Shown here in pieces: positions 1 through 8,120 of a stretch of DNA of 64,000 nt (positions within the stretch are counted from its first letter, which is position 1; the number at the start of each line of letters is the position of its first letter). The stretch is from assembly GCF_902813185.1 (NCBI RefSeq), contig NZ_LR778301.1, positions 1,674,001-1,738,000 of the forward strand, given 5' to 3'. Made by a program: the position numbers and the translations under genes. The stretch is from Denitratisoma oestradiolicum. GTDB lineage: Bacteria > Pseudomonadota > Gammaproteobacteria > Burkholderiales > Rhodocyclaceae. The notes under the pieces were generated by a model, which saw nothing but the letters and a program-made list of their open reading frames with translations, ran no database searches and was not told the origin of the DNA.

Positions 1-1593
1 ATTCAGCACCTGCCCATCCTGCCGATCCTGTTGCCGCTCTTGACCGGCGCCTTGCTGCTGTTCTCCGGCGAAGCGCGCCACGGCTGGCGCGCTCTGTTCG
101 CGCTGTGCGCCACACTGGCGCAACTGGCGGTGGCGCTTGCCCTGCTCGCCAGCACCGATGGCTGGATTGCCACCCCCTGGCGGGACGGCGTCGTCGTCTA
201 TGCGCTCGGCAACTGGGCTGCCCCTTTTGGCATCGTGCTGGTGGTCGACCGGCTGGCCGCCCTCATGCTGACGCTCACCGCCATCCTCGGCTTGGCCGCG
301 CTGGTCTATGCCCTGGCCCGCTGGGAGCGCGCCGGCAGCCATTTCCTGCCGCTGTTCCAGTTCCTGCTGATGGGGCTCAGCGGCGCCTTCCTCACCGGCG
401 ACCTGTTCAACCTGTTCGTCTTCTTCGAGGTCTTGCTGGCGGCCTCCTACGGCCTCGCCCTGCACGCCTCGGGCACGCCGCGCGTCATGGCCGGCCTGCA
501 TTACATCGTGATCAACCTGGTCGCCTCGCTGGTCTTCCTGGTCGCCGCTGCCCTGATCTACGGCGTCACCGGAACGCTCAACATGGCCGAGCTGGCGGTT
601 GCCGTAGCGCGGCTCGACGCCGACGCCCGCGCCCTGTTCGAGATCGGCGCACTGCTGCTCGGCATCGTTTTTCTCGTCAAGGCCGGTGCCTGGCCGCTCA
701 ATTTCTGGCTGCCTGCCGCCTATGCCGCCGCCACGCCGCCGGTCGGCGCGGTGTTCGCCATTCTCACCAAGGTCGGCGTGTATGCGCTGCTGCGCTTTTC
801 CATCCTGTTCGGACAGGATGTCGCGCCGGCCCCCTTCAAGGGCGACTGGCTGTTCTTCGGTGGCCTGGCCACCATCCTCGTCGGCACCCTGGGCGTGCTC
901 GCCGCGCAGAAGCTCGACCGACTCGCCGGCTTCATGGTCGTCGTTTCCTCCGGCACTCTGCTGGCCGCCTTCGGCTTCACCGGCACGACGCTTACCGCCC
1001 CCGCGCTCTATTACCTCGCCAGCTCGGTGCTCGGCAGCGGGGCCTTCTTCATGCTGATCGAAATGGCCGAACGCAACCGTGCCGCCAGCGCCGACTTTCT
1101 GGCCATCAGCTCCGAGGCCTTCGGCCTGCAGGAGCGCCACGAATCGGAGCATCCCGATGAAATGGCAGGCGTCGCGATTCCGGCGGCGATGGCCTTCCTC
1201 GGCCTGGCCTTCTTTTCCTGTGCCGCCATCCTCAGCGGCCTGCCGCCGCTATCCGGCTTCGTCGCCAAGTTCGCCCTGCTCAAGGCCACCATCGCCGCGC
1301 CGCCGCTGGCCTCTGCGCCGCACGCCGGCCTGATGTTCGCCGCCCTGCTGCTGTCCGGCCTCGCCGGTCTGATCGCGCTGTCGCGGCTGGGCATCCGCGT
1401 CTTCTGGGACAGCGAGCGGCCGACGCCGCGTTTGCAATGGCTAGAAGCCGGTCCGGTAGCCGGCTTGGTGTTGCTGTGTTTCGCGCTGGCCTTCGGCGCC
1501 GGGCCGGCGATGGCCTATTTCGAGGCAGCAGCGCGTGCGCTGCACGATCCCGCGACCTACATCAGCATCGTACTGCCAGGAGGCCGGCCATGA
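1..1593 (+). CDS. mrpD: Mrp/Pha antiporter subunit D, 5' end outside the window
   Basis: Membrane subunit of a multisubunit monovalent cation/H+ antiporter, homologous to the NuoN/NuoM subunits of complex I; it forms a proton-translocating half-channel in the inner membrane. The frame is open from base 1 and reads a typical MrpD N-terminus (HLPILPILLPLLTG), so probably only a few residues are missing. The roughly 530 residues are almost wholly hydrophobic, with about 14 helices. The segment FVFFEVLLAASYGLALH and the later KAGAWPLNFWLPAAY match the conserved Glu- and Lys-bearing helices of the family. It is followed at once by subunits E, F and G, which supports the assignment over a NADH dehydrogenase subunit. 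Confidence 0.93.
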   Translation: MQHLPILPILLPLLTGALLLFSGEARHGWRALFALCATLAQLAVALALLASTDGWIATPWRDGVVVYALGNWAAPFGIVLVVDRLAALMLTLTAILGLAALVYALARWERAGSHFLPLFQFLLMGLSGAFLTGDLFNLFVFFEVLLAASYGLALHASGTPRVMAGLHYIVINLVASLVFLVAAALIYGVTGTLNMAELAVAVARLDADARALFEIGALLLGIVFLVKAGAWPLNFWLPAAYAAATPPVGAVFAILTKVGVYALLRFSILFGQDVAPAPFKGDWLFFGGLATILVGTLGVLAAQKLDRLAGFMVVVSSGTLLAAFGFTGTTLTAPALYYLASSVLGSGAFFMLIEMAERNRAASADFLAISSEAFGLQERHESEHPDEMAGVAIPAAMAFLGLAFFSCAAILSGLPPLSGFVAKFALLKATIAAPPLASAPHAGLMFAALLLSGLAGLIALSRLGIRVFWDSERPTPRLQWLEAGPVAGLVLLCFALAFGAGPAMAYFEAAARALHDPATYISIVLPGGRP

Positions 1594-1607
1594 AAGGCTT
1601 GCCATGA
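1590..1607 (+). other. Five-codon mini-ORF bridging mrpD and mrpE
   Basis: The ATG at 1590 overlaps the mrpD stop (ATGA), encodes Met-Lys-Gly-Leu-Pro and ends in a TGA that overlaps the mrpE ATG (ATGA at 1604). The AGGAGG at 1578-1583 lies 6 nt before this ATG, better placed for it than for mrpE. It may act as a translational-coupling bridge. This is read directly from the sequence; the function is inferred. Confidence 0.4.
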
Positions 1608-2092
1608 AGCACCCGCCGCTCGTACCGCTGTTGCCGGTCGTGCTGCTGACCGTCTGGCTGCTGCTCAACGACAGCCTGGCGCCGGGGCAGATGCTGCTCG
1701 GCAGCGTCTTCGCTCTCCTGGTGACCACTGCCGTGCGGCAGCTACGGCCCCTGCCGGCCTGGCCGCGCCGCCTGCATATCGCCATCAGCCTGTGCTGGCA
1801 TGTGTTTCTCGACATCGTCCGCTCCAACATCGGCGTCGGCCGCGTCATTCTCGGCGCCACGCGGCGCCAGCCGACCGTCGGCTTCGTCGAGATTCCGCTC
1901 GACCTGCGCGACCCGCACGGCCTGGCCATGCTGTCCATCATCGTTACCGGCACGCCCGGCACGGTGTGGTCCGGCCTCGATCCGGTGACCAACGTGCTGA
2001 CCCTGCACGTCCTCGACCTGCAGGACGAGGAGGCTTGGGTCCGCACCATCAAACACCGCTACGAACGCCCCCTGATGGAGATCTTCGCATGA
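1604..2092 (+). CDS. mrpE: Mrp/Pha antiporter subunit E
   Basis: MnhE/MrpE-family subunit of the cation/H+ antiporter, 162 residues, an inner-membrane protein with two or three N-terminal helices and a cytoplasmic C-terminal domain. The segment SIIVTGTPGTVW and the later LHVLDLQDEEAWV are typical of the family. I place the start at 1604, where the ATG overlaps the stop of a five-codon mini-ORF (ATG 1590) that itself overlaps the mrpD stop. The good AGGAGG at 1578-1583 is spaced for the mini-ORF ATG, so mrpE may be translated by coupling. The stop overlaps the next start (ATGA at 2089). Confidence 0.92.
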   Translation: MKHPPLVPLLPVVLLTVWLLLNDSLAPGQMLLGSVFALLVTTAVRQLRPLPAWPRRLHIAISLCWHVFLDIVRSNIGVGRVILGATRRQPTVGFVEIPLDLRDPHGLAMLSIIVTGTPGTVWSGLDPVTNVLTLHVLDLQDEEAWVRTIKHRYERPLMEIFA

Positions 2093-2370
2093 ATGCCATC
2101 CTGCCTTTCGCCGTGAATTTCGCGCTCGCCTGCTTCGCCCTGGCGATGCTCTGTGCCCTGATCCGCCTGCTGCGCGGCCCCGCCGCCCAGGACCGCATCC
2201 TCGCGCTCGACACGCTCTACATCAACGGCATGCTGACCATCCTGATGCTGGGCATCGGTTTCGGCGCCGCGATTTACTTCGACATCGCGCTGCTGATCGC
2301 CCTGTTCGGCTGCGTTGGCTCGACGGCGATGGCCAAGTTCCTGCTGCGTGGCGAGGTGATCGAGCCATGA
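2089..2370 (+). CDS. mrpF: Mrp/Pha antiporter subunit F
   Basis: Small membrane subunit (93 residues, the usual length) of the Mrp cation/H+ antiporter, with three predicted helices. The motif GPAAQDRILALDTLYIN in the first cytoplasmic loop is the MrpF/PhaF signature, and the Asp residues here are conserved across the family. The start ATG overlaps the mrpE stop by ATGA, so the two are translationally coupled. The end overlaps a second ATG (2367) that opens the bridging frame described separately, so the usual direct mrpF-mrpG overlap has been broken by inserted sequence. Confidence 0.92.
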   Translation: MNAILPFAVNFALACFALAMLCALIRLLRGPAAQDRILALDTLYINGMLTILMLGIGFGAAIYFDIALLIALFGCVGSTAMAKFLLRGEVIEP

Positions 2371-2486
2371 GCGCCGTTCGCCGGGCCGTCCCAAGAACGG
2401 CGCAGTCCATGACACGGAGCCGCACCGCGGCGAACCTTCGTCACCCCCTTCTTCCGGAAGGGGGAAGGGGGGAAGGGGGCGTATGA
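2367..2486 (+). repeat. Repeat-derived 39-codon bridge between mrpF and mrpG
   Basis: The 112 bp between mrpF and mrpG do not look like antiporter sequence. From an ATGA overlap at the mrpF stop, a frame of 39 codons (basic, ending in LPEGGRGEGGV) runs to a TGA that overlaps the mrpG ATG at 2483. The 3' part (about 2439-2480, CTTCCGGAAGGGGGAAGG and following purine-rich bases) resembles the short palindromic repeat found in frame inside recB near 56455. The most economical reading is a dispersed repeat inserted at an ATGA junction that still allows coupled translation. That the peptide is made is not shown. Confidence 0.5.
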
Positions 2487-2794
2487 CTGCCGCCGACGTT
2501 CCCCTCTGGGCCGCGCTGCCTGCCGCCCTGCTGCTGATCTGCGGCGGCCTGCTGACACTCGTCGGCTCGCTCGGGCTGTTGCGCCTGGATTCCTTCTTCG
2601 CCCGCATCCACGCGCCAACGATGGGCGGCACGCTCGGCGCCGGCTGCGTGCTGCTCGCCTCAATGCTCACGTCTACAGCGCTGGCGCAGCGACTGGTAGT
2701 CCACGAGTTGCTCATCACCCTGTTCATCCTGATCACGGCCCCGGTTACCACGACACTGCTGATGCGCGCGGCCATGCTGCGTAGCCGGGAATAG
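2483..2794 (+). CDS. mrpG: Mrp/Pha antiporter subunit G
   Basis: MnhG/MrpG-family subunit, 103 residues with three hydrophobic helices. The central segment GLLRLDSFFARIHAPT is the family hallmark (RLpDxyaRlHAaT in typical members). It is the last gene of the antiporter operon here. The start ATG overlaps the stop of the bridging frame from mrpF. The purine-rich repeat just upstream (GGGAAGGGGGGAAGG) could also serve as a ribosome-binding site. No obvious terminator follows before the convergent ATPase gene. Confidence 0.92.
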   Translation: MTAADVPLWAALPAALLLICGGLLTLVGSLGLLRLDSFFARIHAPTMGGTLGAGCVLLASMLTSTALAQRLVVHELLITLFILITAPVTTTLLMRAAMLRSRE

Positions 2795-2866
2795 GCGAGG
2801 GCGGACTAATCGGTGGCCAGCAACAGGCGGGGCTTGGACTCACGGGTCTATCCTCTTGGGTCGGAA

Positions 2867-5599
2867 TCATTGCTCATGTGGAGCCAGACGCGAAGCCAAT
2901 CGGGTCTGACGAATCACAAACTTTTCCAGTTCAGCAACGCAGAATACCAATAGCCCGGCACCTAGAACCTTGGCCCATTCGAGCAGCGACAGGTCGGTGG
3001 AATCAAAGATGGATTGCATCATCGGGGTGTGGGTGTAGGCGAGTTGCAGCGGGATACAGGCCGCTATCGCAAGCAATATGTAGCGGTTCCCGGTCAGTCC
3101 TTCCAGGTTCACTACAGACGCAAGAATATAGCGGCTATTGACCAAGTAAAACATCTCCGCCACGACCACCGCATTGACTGCCATGGTTCGTGCCGTTTCG
3201 ATGCTGGTGCCGATTTCCAGTTCCCACAGGAACAGGCCCAGCGCACCGGTCATCATTAGGACGGAAACCATCAGCACTCGCCAGACGAAGAAGCCGGACA
3301 ACAACGCTTCGCCCGGCGGGCGGGGGCGTCGGTTCATGATGCCGTGCTCCGCGGGTTCGAAAGCCAGGGCCAGGCCCAGCGTACTGGAGGTGACCATGTT
3401 GATCCACAACACCTGCGCCGGGGTGAGCGGCAGGGCCAGCTCGAACAGGATGGCGGCGATCACCACCAGAGCCTCGCCGCCGTTGGTCGGCAACATGAAG
3501 AGAATGAACTTCTTCAAATTGTCATAGACCGCCCGACCTTCACGCACGGCGGATGCGATGGTGGCAAAGTTGTCGTCGGCCAGCACCATGTCGGCGGCTT
3601 CTTTGGCTGCTTCGGTGCCCTTCATGCCCATTGCCACACCGACATCGGCGCACTTGAGCGCCGGGGCATCATTCACTCCGTCGCCGGTCATGGCCACTAC
3701 CTGTCCGTGTGCCTGCAGGGCCTGCACCAGACGCAGTTTGTGTTCCGGGCTGGCACGGGCAAAGACATCGACTTCCATCGCCACGCGCCGCAGGGCCGCA
3801 TCGTCCATCAATGCGACTTCAGCCCCGGTTATGGCTGGCTTGCCGACGCCGATGGCGAGCTGGGCGCCGATTGCACGCGCAGTTTCTGCGTGGTCGCCGG
3901 TAATCATCTTGACGCGGATGCCGGCATGATGGCATTCAGCTACGGCACGGATGGCCTCCTTGCGCGGCAGGTCGATGATGCCGACCAGTGCCAGCAGCGT
4001 GTATCCATCTTCCAGGTCGGAAAGGCTCAAACGCTCGCCCTCCGGCGTTGCTCGCTTGCAAGCCAGCGCGAGCAGACGCAAACCTTGTGCTGCCGTGTCA
4101 GTTGCCATGCGCCGCCAGGTATCGACATCGACCGGATGCTCGCCATCGCGGCTCAATTGGAAGCTGCACATATCGAGAATTCGCTCGGGGGCACCCTTGA
4201 CGAAAAACCAGGAGTCACCGTCGCTATCGCGGTGATGTGTGGCCATGAAGCGATGCTGCGACTCGAATGGAATGGAATCGAGTCGCGGCCATGCAGTCTC
4301 GCCGGCATGCTGCCAGAACCTGGTCTTGCCACCCAACACGAGCAGGGCGCCCTCGGTGGGATCACCTTCCACGTGCCAGCTGTTGTCTTCCTGGCGCAGG
4401 CGAGCGTCGTTGCAGAGCACGCCTGCACGGATTGCCATGGCCAGCGCCGGGTAGTGTTCGGTATCGATGATGCGGCCGTCGATACTGAAATCACCTACCG
4501 GAGCGTAACCGACTCCGCCGACATCGAATACATGCCCGCCGCAGACCACGCGCTGCACGGTCATCTCATTCCGGGTCAGCGTACCGGTCTTGTCCGAGCA
4601 GATTACCGTCACCGATCCGAGCGCTTCGACGGCGGGCAGGTGGCGGATGATCGCGCGGCGGCGTGCCATGCGCTGCACGCCCAGCGCCAGGGTCACCGTC
4701 ATGATCGCAGGCAATCCCTCAGGAATCGCCGAGGCCGCCAGTGCCACGACCATCATGAACATTTCAGCGGGCTCATGGTCGCGCCACATCGTACCCAGTA
4801 CGAAGGTAGCCGCGGACATCCCCAGAATGGCCAGCGCCAAGACGCGGCCGAAGCGGTCGATCTGGCGCAGCAACGGCGTCGTCAGGCTCTGGATGCCGGT
4901 GAGCATTTCATTGATTTTGCCCAACTCGGTCGCGGCTCCAGTCGCAACCACAACGCCTGTGGCCTGACCATAGACCACCAGGGTGCCCGAATAGGCCATA
5001 TCGTAACGGTCGCCCAGCGGGGCATCGGCGCTGACGGTGTCGATGCTCTTCTCCACCGGCATCGACTCGCCGGTCAATGCAGCCTCTTCAACGCGCAAAT
5101 CCTTGACCGAAACCAGACGCAGGTCTGCCGGAACACGGTCGCCCGAGACGAGGAATACCAAGTCGCCAGGCACCAGGTCGGTGGCATCGATTTCGCGCCG
5201 GCTGCCGGCACGAATCACCGTAGCATGCGGAGACAGCATCGCCCGTATGGCATCGAGCGCGGCCTCGGCCTTGCCTTCCTGAATGAATCCGATGATGGCG
5301 TTGATCACCACTGCGGCAAGCAATACACCCGTATCGACCCAATGGTGGAGAAAGGCCGTAATGGCGGCGGCCCCCAGCATCACATAGAGCAATATGTTGT
5401 GGAATTGCATCAGCAGACGTTGCAATGGGCTACGACACTTGGGCGGCGTCAGCCGATTCGGCCCGTACTGCGCCATTCGCACGCGTACCTCGGAGTCTGC
5501 CAGGCCACCCGGTTCGGTTCGCAGCGCCCGCAAGACATCTTCATGAGCCAGGCTGTGCCAGTACTCTTGCCGGGAACCAATAATCTGGTTTTCAGTCAT
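2867..5599 (-). CDS. P2-type cation-transporting ATPase (Ca2+/Mg2+-type)
   Basis: A 910-residue P-type ATPase that pumps cations across the inner membrane with ATP. It has the full catalytic set: TGES (176-179), PEGLPA in helix M4 (293-298), the phosphorylated Asp in DKTGTLT (336-342), KGAPE in the nucleotide-binding domain and TGDGVNDAP in the hinge. N-terminal cation-ATPase and C-terminal six-helix domains are present. The start at 5599 is preferred over a frame extension to 5707, because family members begin a few residues before the segment WHSLAHEDVLRAL. In helix M6 the usual NxxTD of Ca2+ pumps reads NMVTSS, so the Ca2+-ligand Asp is absent, as in CtpF-like pumps. The substrate is unknown. 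It is divergent from a universal stress protein gene, a pairing that suggests a stress or low-oxygen regulon. Confidence 0.88.
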   Translation of the reverse strand: MTENQIIGSRQEYWHSLAHEDVLRALRTEPGGLADSEVRVRMAQYGPNRLTPPKCRSPLQRLLMQFHNILLYVMLGAAAITAFLHHWVDTGVLLAAVVINAIIGFIQEGKAEAALDAIRAMLSPHATVIRAGSRREIDATDLVPGDLVFLVSGDRVPADLRLVSVKDLRVEEAALTGESMPVEKSIDTVSADAPLGDRYDMAYSGTLVVYGQATGVVVATGAATELGKINEMLTGIQSLTTPLLRQIDRFGRVLALAILGMSAATFVLGTMWRDHEPAEMFMMVVALAASAIPEGLPAIMTVTLALGVQRMARRRAIIRHLPAVEALGSVTVICSDKTGTLTRNEMTVQRVVCGGHVFDVGGVGYAPVGDFSIDGRIIDTEHYPALAMAIRAGVLCNDARLRQEDNSWHVEGDPTEGALLVLGGKTRFWQHAGETAWPRLDSIPFESQHRFMATHHRDSDGDSWFFVKGAPERILDMCSFQLSRDGEHPVDVDTWRRMATDTAAQGLRLLALACKRATPEGERLSLSDLEDGYTLLALVGIIDLPRKEAIRAVAECHHAGIRVKMITGDHAETARAIGAQLAIGVGKPAITGAEVALMDDAALRRVAMEVDVFARASPEHKLRLVQALQAHGQVVAMTGDGVNDAPALKCADVGVAMGMKGTEAAKEAADMVLADDNFATIASAVREGRAVYDNLKKFILFMLPTNGGEALVVIAAILFELALPLTPAQVLWINMVTSSTLGLALAFEPAEHGIMNRRPRPPGEALLSGFFVWRVLMVSVLMMTGALGLFLWELEIGTSIETARTMAVNAVVVAEMFYLVNSRYILASVVNLEGLTGNRYILLAIAACIPLQLAYTHTPMMQSIFDSTDLSLLEWAKVLGAGLLVFCVAELEKFVIRQTRLASRLAPHEQ

Positions 5600-5699
5600 C
5601 AGACGGGTATCTCCGTGTATCTTTATGCATGGCCCATTTGTCGTATTGTCAAACTTTTCTGTAAAACGATAGCAGCATGCAAGCGGGAGGAATTTGAAC

Positions 5700-6593
5700 A
5701 TGATCAAACTGAAGCAGCTTTTGGCCGCGACCGATCTTTCGGCCCCGTCGCGTCATGCAGTCGACCGAGGTTTCCGAATCGCCGCCACTACCGGAGCTTC
5801 TTACAATGTCATGCATGCGATCGAACTCGATGCAATCGACGCCCTGCGCGAACTGATCGGAGACGACACCGCCGAGGTGAAGCATAAACTCGAAAATAAC
5901 GCACGGAAATTGCTGTCAACCTCACTGACTGATCCCGCCCACAATCAAGGTGTAACCGCCAACGCGCTGATCGTCTCCGGCGCGCCACTGGCCTCGATTG
6001 CCGCCAACGCCGATGCCTTGGAGGCGGATTTGCTGATCCTCGGCGTGCGCGGCGAGGACTACTTGCGTCATTTGCTGCTGGGATCCACAGCATCGCGACT
6101 GCTGCGCAAGACCACTAGACATCCCATATTAATTGTCAAGCAGCCACCCTACGCACCCTACCGCCGATTGCTGATTCCCGTCGATTTTTCTCCTGTATCT
6201 GAAAAATCGATCCGTCTTGGCCGCTTGGTCGCCCCCGATGCAGATATCGTCTTGCTTCACGCCTTCGAAGTTCCCTTCGAATCAAAACTTTTCTTCGCCG
6301 GCGTCGAAGAAGATGTGATTGCACGTTACAGAGTGGCGGCTCGTAATGAGGCCATGAAACGTATGCACTATCTTGCTTGTATAGCCGGACTTGAAATCGG
6401 CGATTACACGCCACTGGTCCTGTACGGCGATCCTTCACAGCAAGTGATCGCGCAGGAACAGGAACAGGACTGCGACCTCATCGTGATGGGAAAGCATGGA
6501 ACAAGCGTTACAGAAGAGTTGCTGCTCGGTAGTGTTTCGCAGCATGTGATTGCCGAATCCCAAAGCGATGTACTGATTGCGGTCGATGCATAA
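5700..6593 (+). CDS. Tandem universal stress protein (UspA family)
   Basis: A 297-residue cytoplasmic protein with two Usp domains (about 1-145 and 150-297). Each domain ends in the ATP-binding type motif Gx2Gx9-10G(S/T): GVRGEDYLRHLLLGSTA in the first and GKHGTSVTEELLLGSVS in the second. The start at ATG 5700 has GGGAGG at 5685-5690. An in-frame TTG at 5694 is less likely. It is divergent from the cation ATPase with a 100-bp shared regulatory region. Two-domain Usp proteins are common in betaproteobacteria and are often induced under anaerobiosis or starvation. The specific role is not known. Confidence 0.9.
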   Translation: MIKLKQLLAATDLSAPSRHAVDRGFRIAATTGASYNVMHAIELDAIDALRELIGDDTAEVKHKLENNARKLLSTSLTDPAHNQGVTANALIVSGAPLASIAANADALEADLLILGVRGEDYLRHLLLGSTASRLLRKTTRHPILIVKQPPYAPYRRLLIPVDFSPVSEKSIRLGRLVAPDADIVLLHAFEVPFESKLFFAGVEEDVIARYRVAARNEAMKRMHYLACIAGLEIGDYTPLVLYGDPSQQVIAQEQEQDCDLIVMGKHGTSVTEELLLGSVSQHVIAESQSDVLIAVDA

Positions 6594-6912
6594 TCAGACC
6601 TCAAAAGCCCACGGCCTGCCGTCAACAAGAAGCGATACGTGGATAGCAAGGATCATGCCTCTCCGACGCAACTACCTTCGGCATTCAAGTAGTACGGGCT
6701 AAGGAAACACTATTTTATTGCGAAAAGCGAATAGAGCCATTGAAGGTTTACCAGCGCAATCCACGTCCGACTGTAAAGGAAAGCGACCTTGTCCACGCTA
6801 CTCGCCAGCTTCTACGCTGGCACTGATAGGATGCCGAAAGCTTACCGACCTGACGCCCACCCTGCTGGATATGGCAGACTGGACACCCGTTTTCGGACAA
6901 GACTGAATTGTC
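6594..6912. other. Intergenic region with no recognised gene
   Basis: This 319-bp stretch lies between the universal stress gene and the GIY-YIG gene. It is less GC-rich than its surroundings (for example AACACTATTTTATTGCG near 6705-6720). A 62-codon frame (6718-6906) starts with TTG, has no recognisable motif and no good ribosome-binding site, so I do not call it. I see no tRNA and no strong terminator. Confidence 0.5.
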
Positions 6913-7491
6913 GTGGCTTGGCATCTTTATCTGATTGAATGTGTTGATGGTTCATACTATGCCGGCATCACCACCGACGTGGTGCGGCGATTCCAGAACC
7001 ACCTGTCCGGACGGGGGGCACGTTATACCCGTTCCCACAAGCCGTTCCGCTTGCTAGCATCCGCTCTCGTCGGCTCGCGGTCAGATGCCTTGAAGGCCGA
7101 GGGGGCGATTAAGCGGCTGCCGAAAGAGAAAAAGCTTTCGGCCGTCGAAGCGTTGGCAGTCCAATTTTTTCATCCACATGAAAGGTCATTCACCATGAAT
7201 AAGTCTGAACTCATCGAAGCTGTCGCCAAAACCGCAGAGATCACCAAGGCGGATGCCGAGCGTGCGCTTGCCGCCACCCTGGGGACTATTGTGAAAGCGG
7301 TCTCCAAGGGTGATTCCGTCACCCTGGTGGGCTTTGGCACCTTCAAGTCCGCCAAGCGTGCAGCGCGTACCGGCCGGAATCCTCAGACCGGCAAGGAAAT
7401 CAAGATTGCCGCCACCACCGTTCCGCGCTTTACCGCCGGCGCAACCTTCAAGGCTGCCGTTTCTGGCAAAAAGGCTGCAAAGAAGAAGTAA
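6913..7491 (+). CDS. GIY-YIG endonuclease domain fused to an HU DNA-binding protein
   Basis: One uninterrupted 192-residue frame from GTG 6913. Residues 1 to about 85 are a UPF0213/YhbQ-like GIY-YIG domain: LYLIECVDGSYYAGITTD holds the GIY-YIG core (here YLI...YAG), with RFQNHLSGRGARYT and the catalytic-type Glu in LKAEGAIKRLP. Residues 95-192 are a complete HU protein: MNKSELIEAVAKTAEITK, GFGTFKSAKRAARTGRNPQTGKE split by the DNA-binding arm, and a Lys-rich tail KKAAKKK. The HU part has its own ATG at 7195 with GAAAGG upstream, so HU may also be made alone. The two are normally separate genes. No stop codon lies between them here. Confidence 0.8.
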   Translation: MAWHLYLIECVDGSYYAGITTDVVRRFQNHLSGRGARYTRSHKPFRLLASALVGSRSDALKAEGAIKRLPKEKKLSAVEALAVQFFHPHERSFTMNKSELIEAVAKTAEITKADAERALAATLGTIVKAVSKGDSVTLVGFGTFKSAKRAARTGRNPQTGKEIKIAATTVPRFTAGATFKAAVSGKKAAKKK

Positions 7492-7502
7492 TGTTCCCCA
7501 TC

Positions 7503-7562
7503 CACCCGGCAATCGACCGGTTGTCGGGTGAGTCTCAGCCGTATCCCAGAGGATCACGGCTG
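7503..7562 (+). terminator. Two hairpins downstream of the HU domain
   Basis: The first hairpin, 7503-7530, pairs CACCCG with CGGGTG and extends with two mismatches. The second, 7536-7562, pairs CAGCCGT with ACGGCTG perfectly over 7 bp. Neither is followed by a clear T-run, so these may be a factor-dependent terminator or RNA-stabilising structures. Confidence 0.35.
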
Positions 7563-7584
7563 GTCATCCCCATGAGTAATCCCT

Positions 7585-8028
7585 ATGTCAAGTATCGCGA
7601 CTGTCCTCAAGGAAGAAATCGCCCGGCAGGCACGCAAGGAATTGCGCAACGAGACCGAGGGCCTTAAAAAGGCTTCCGGCCGTTACCGTTCGGAAATAGC
7701 GGCATTGAAGCGTCGCATTGGAGTCCTGGAGCAGCAACTTGCCCGGCTGACCAAGCTGCTGCCCAAGGCCGAGAAGCCTCTGGCCGATGGCGCGCCTTCC
7801 CGGAAGCTGCGCTTCAGCGGCGCCGGTCTGAAGAAAATGCGGGAACGTCTTGATCTCACCGCCTCGGTATTGGCCTCGATTCTCCAGGTTTCCACGCAGA
7901 CGATATACAACTGGGAAGCCGATTCCACTCATCCCAGCCAGGAACAGATTGCGAAGATCGCCGCCCTCAGGAAGATGGGAAAGCGAAAAGTGCGGGCCAC
8001 GCTGGCACAGTTGAGCACAGGCAGGTAA
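7585..8028 (+). CDS. Coiled-coil protein with XRE-type helix-turn-helix
   Basis: A 147-residue protein. Residues about 5-70 are charged and heptad-like (KEEIARQARKELRNE and ALKRRIGVLEQQLARLTKLL), predicting a coiled coil that may mediate dimerisation. Residues about 83-125 carry a Cro/XRE helix-turn-helix (LKKMRERLDLT, then STQTIYNWEADSTHPS). The C-terminus is basic (KMGKRKVRATLAQL). It lies downstream of the GIY-YIG/HU gene on the same strand. It is probably a DNA-binding regulator or nucleoid-associated protein; the target is unknown. Confidence 0.75.
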   Translation: MSSIATVLKEEIARQARKELRNETEGLKKASGRYRSEIAALKRRIGVLEQQLARLTKLLPKAEKPLADGAPSRKLRFSGAGLKKMRERLDLTASVLASILQVSTQTIYNWEADSTHPSQEQIAKIAALRKMGKRKVRATLAQLSTGR

Positions 8029-8120
8029 GCCCCATCTTCTTATGGTCTTTGTGCCCCTGTGGTTCCGGGGCCTTATGGATCATGGGAGCGCTTCAGCATC
8101 TCTTTTCTCTACGTTGAAAG

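Noticed and set aside
5630..5650. FNR/Dnr-like box (TTTGTC...GTCAAA) between the ATPase and stress-protein genes
   Set aside because: The match to TTGAT-N4-ATCAA is poor and the half-sites are mispaired, so it is not strong enough to report as a site.
3344..5887. Long open frame of 847 codons on the plus strand, antisense to the cation ATPase gene
   Set aside because: It has no recognisable domains and mirrors a gene with complete P-type ATPase motifs; in GC-rich DNA such antisense frames are common.
6718..6906. 62-codon frame upstream of the GIY-YIG gene
   Set aside because: TTG start, no ribosome-binding site, no motif and no known family; probably chance.
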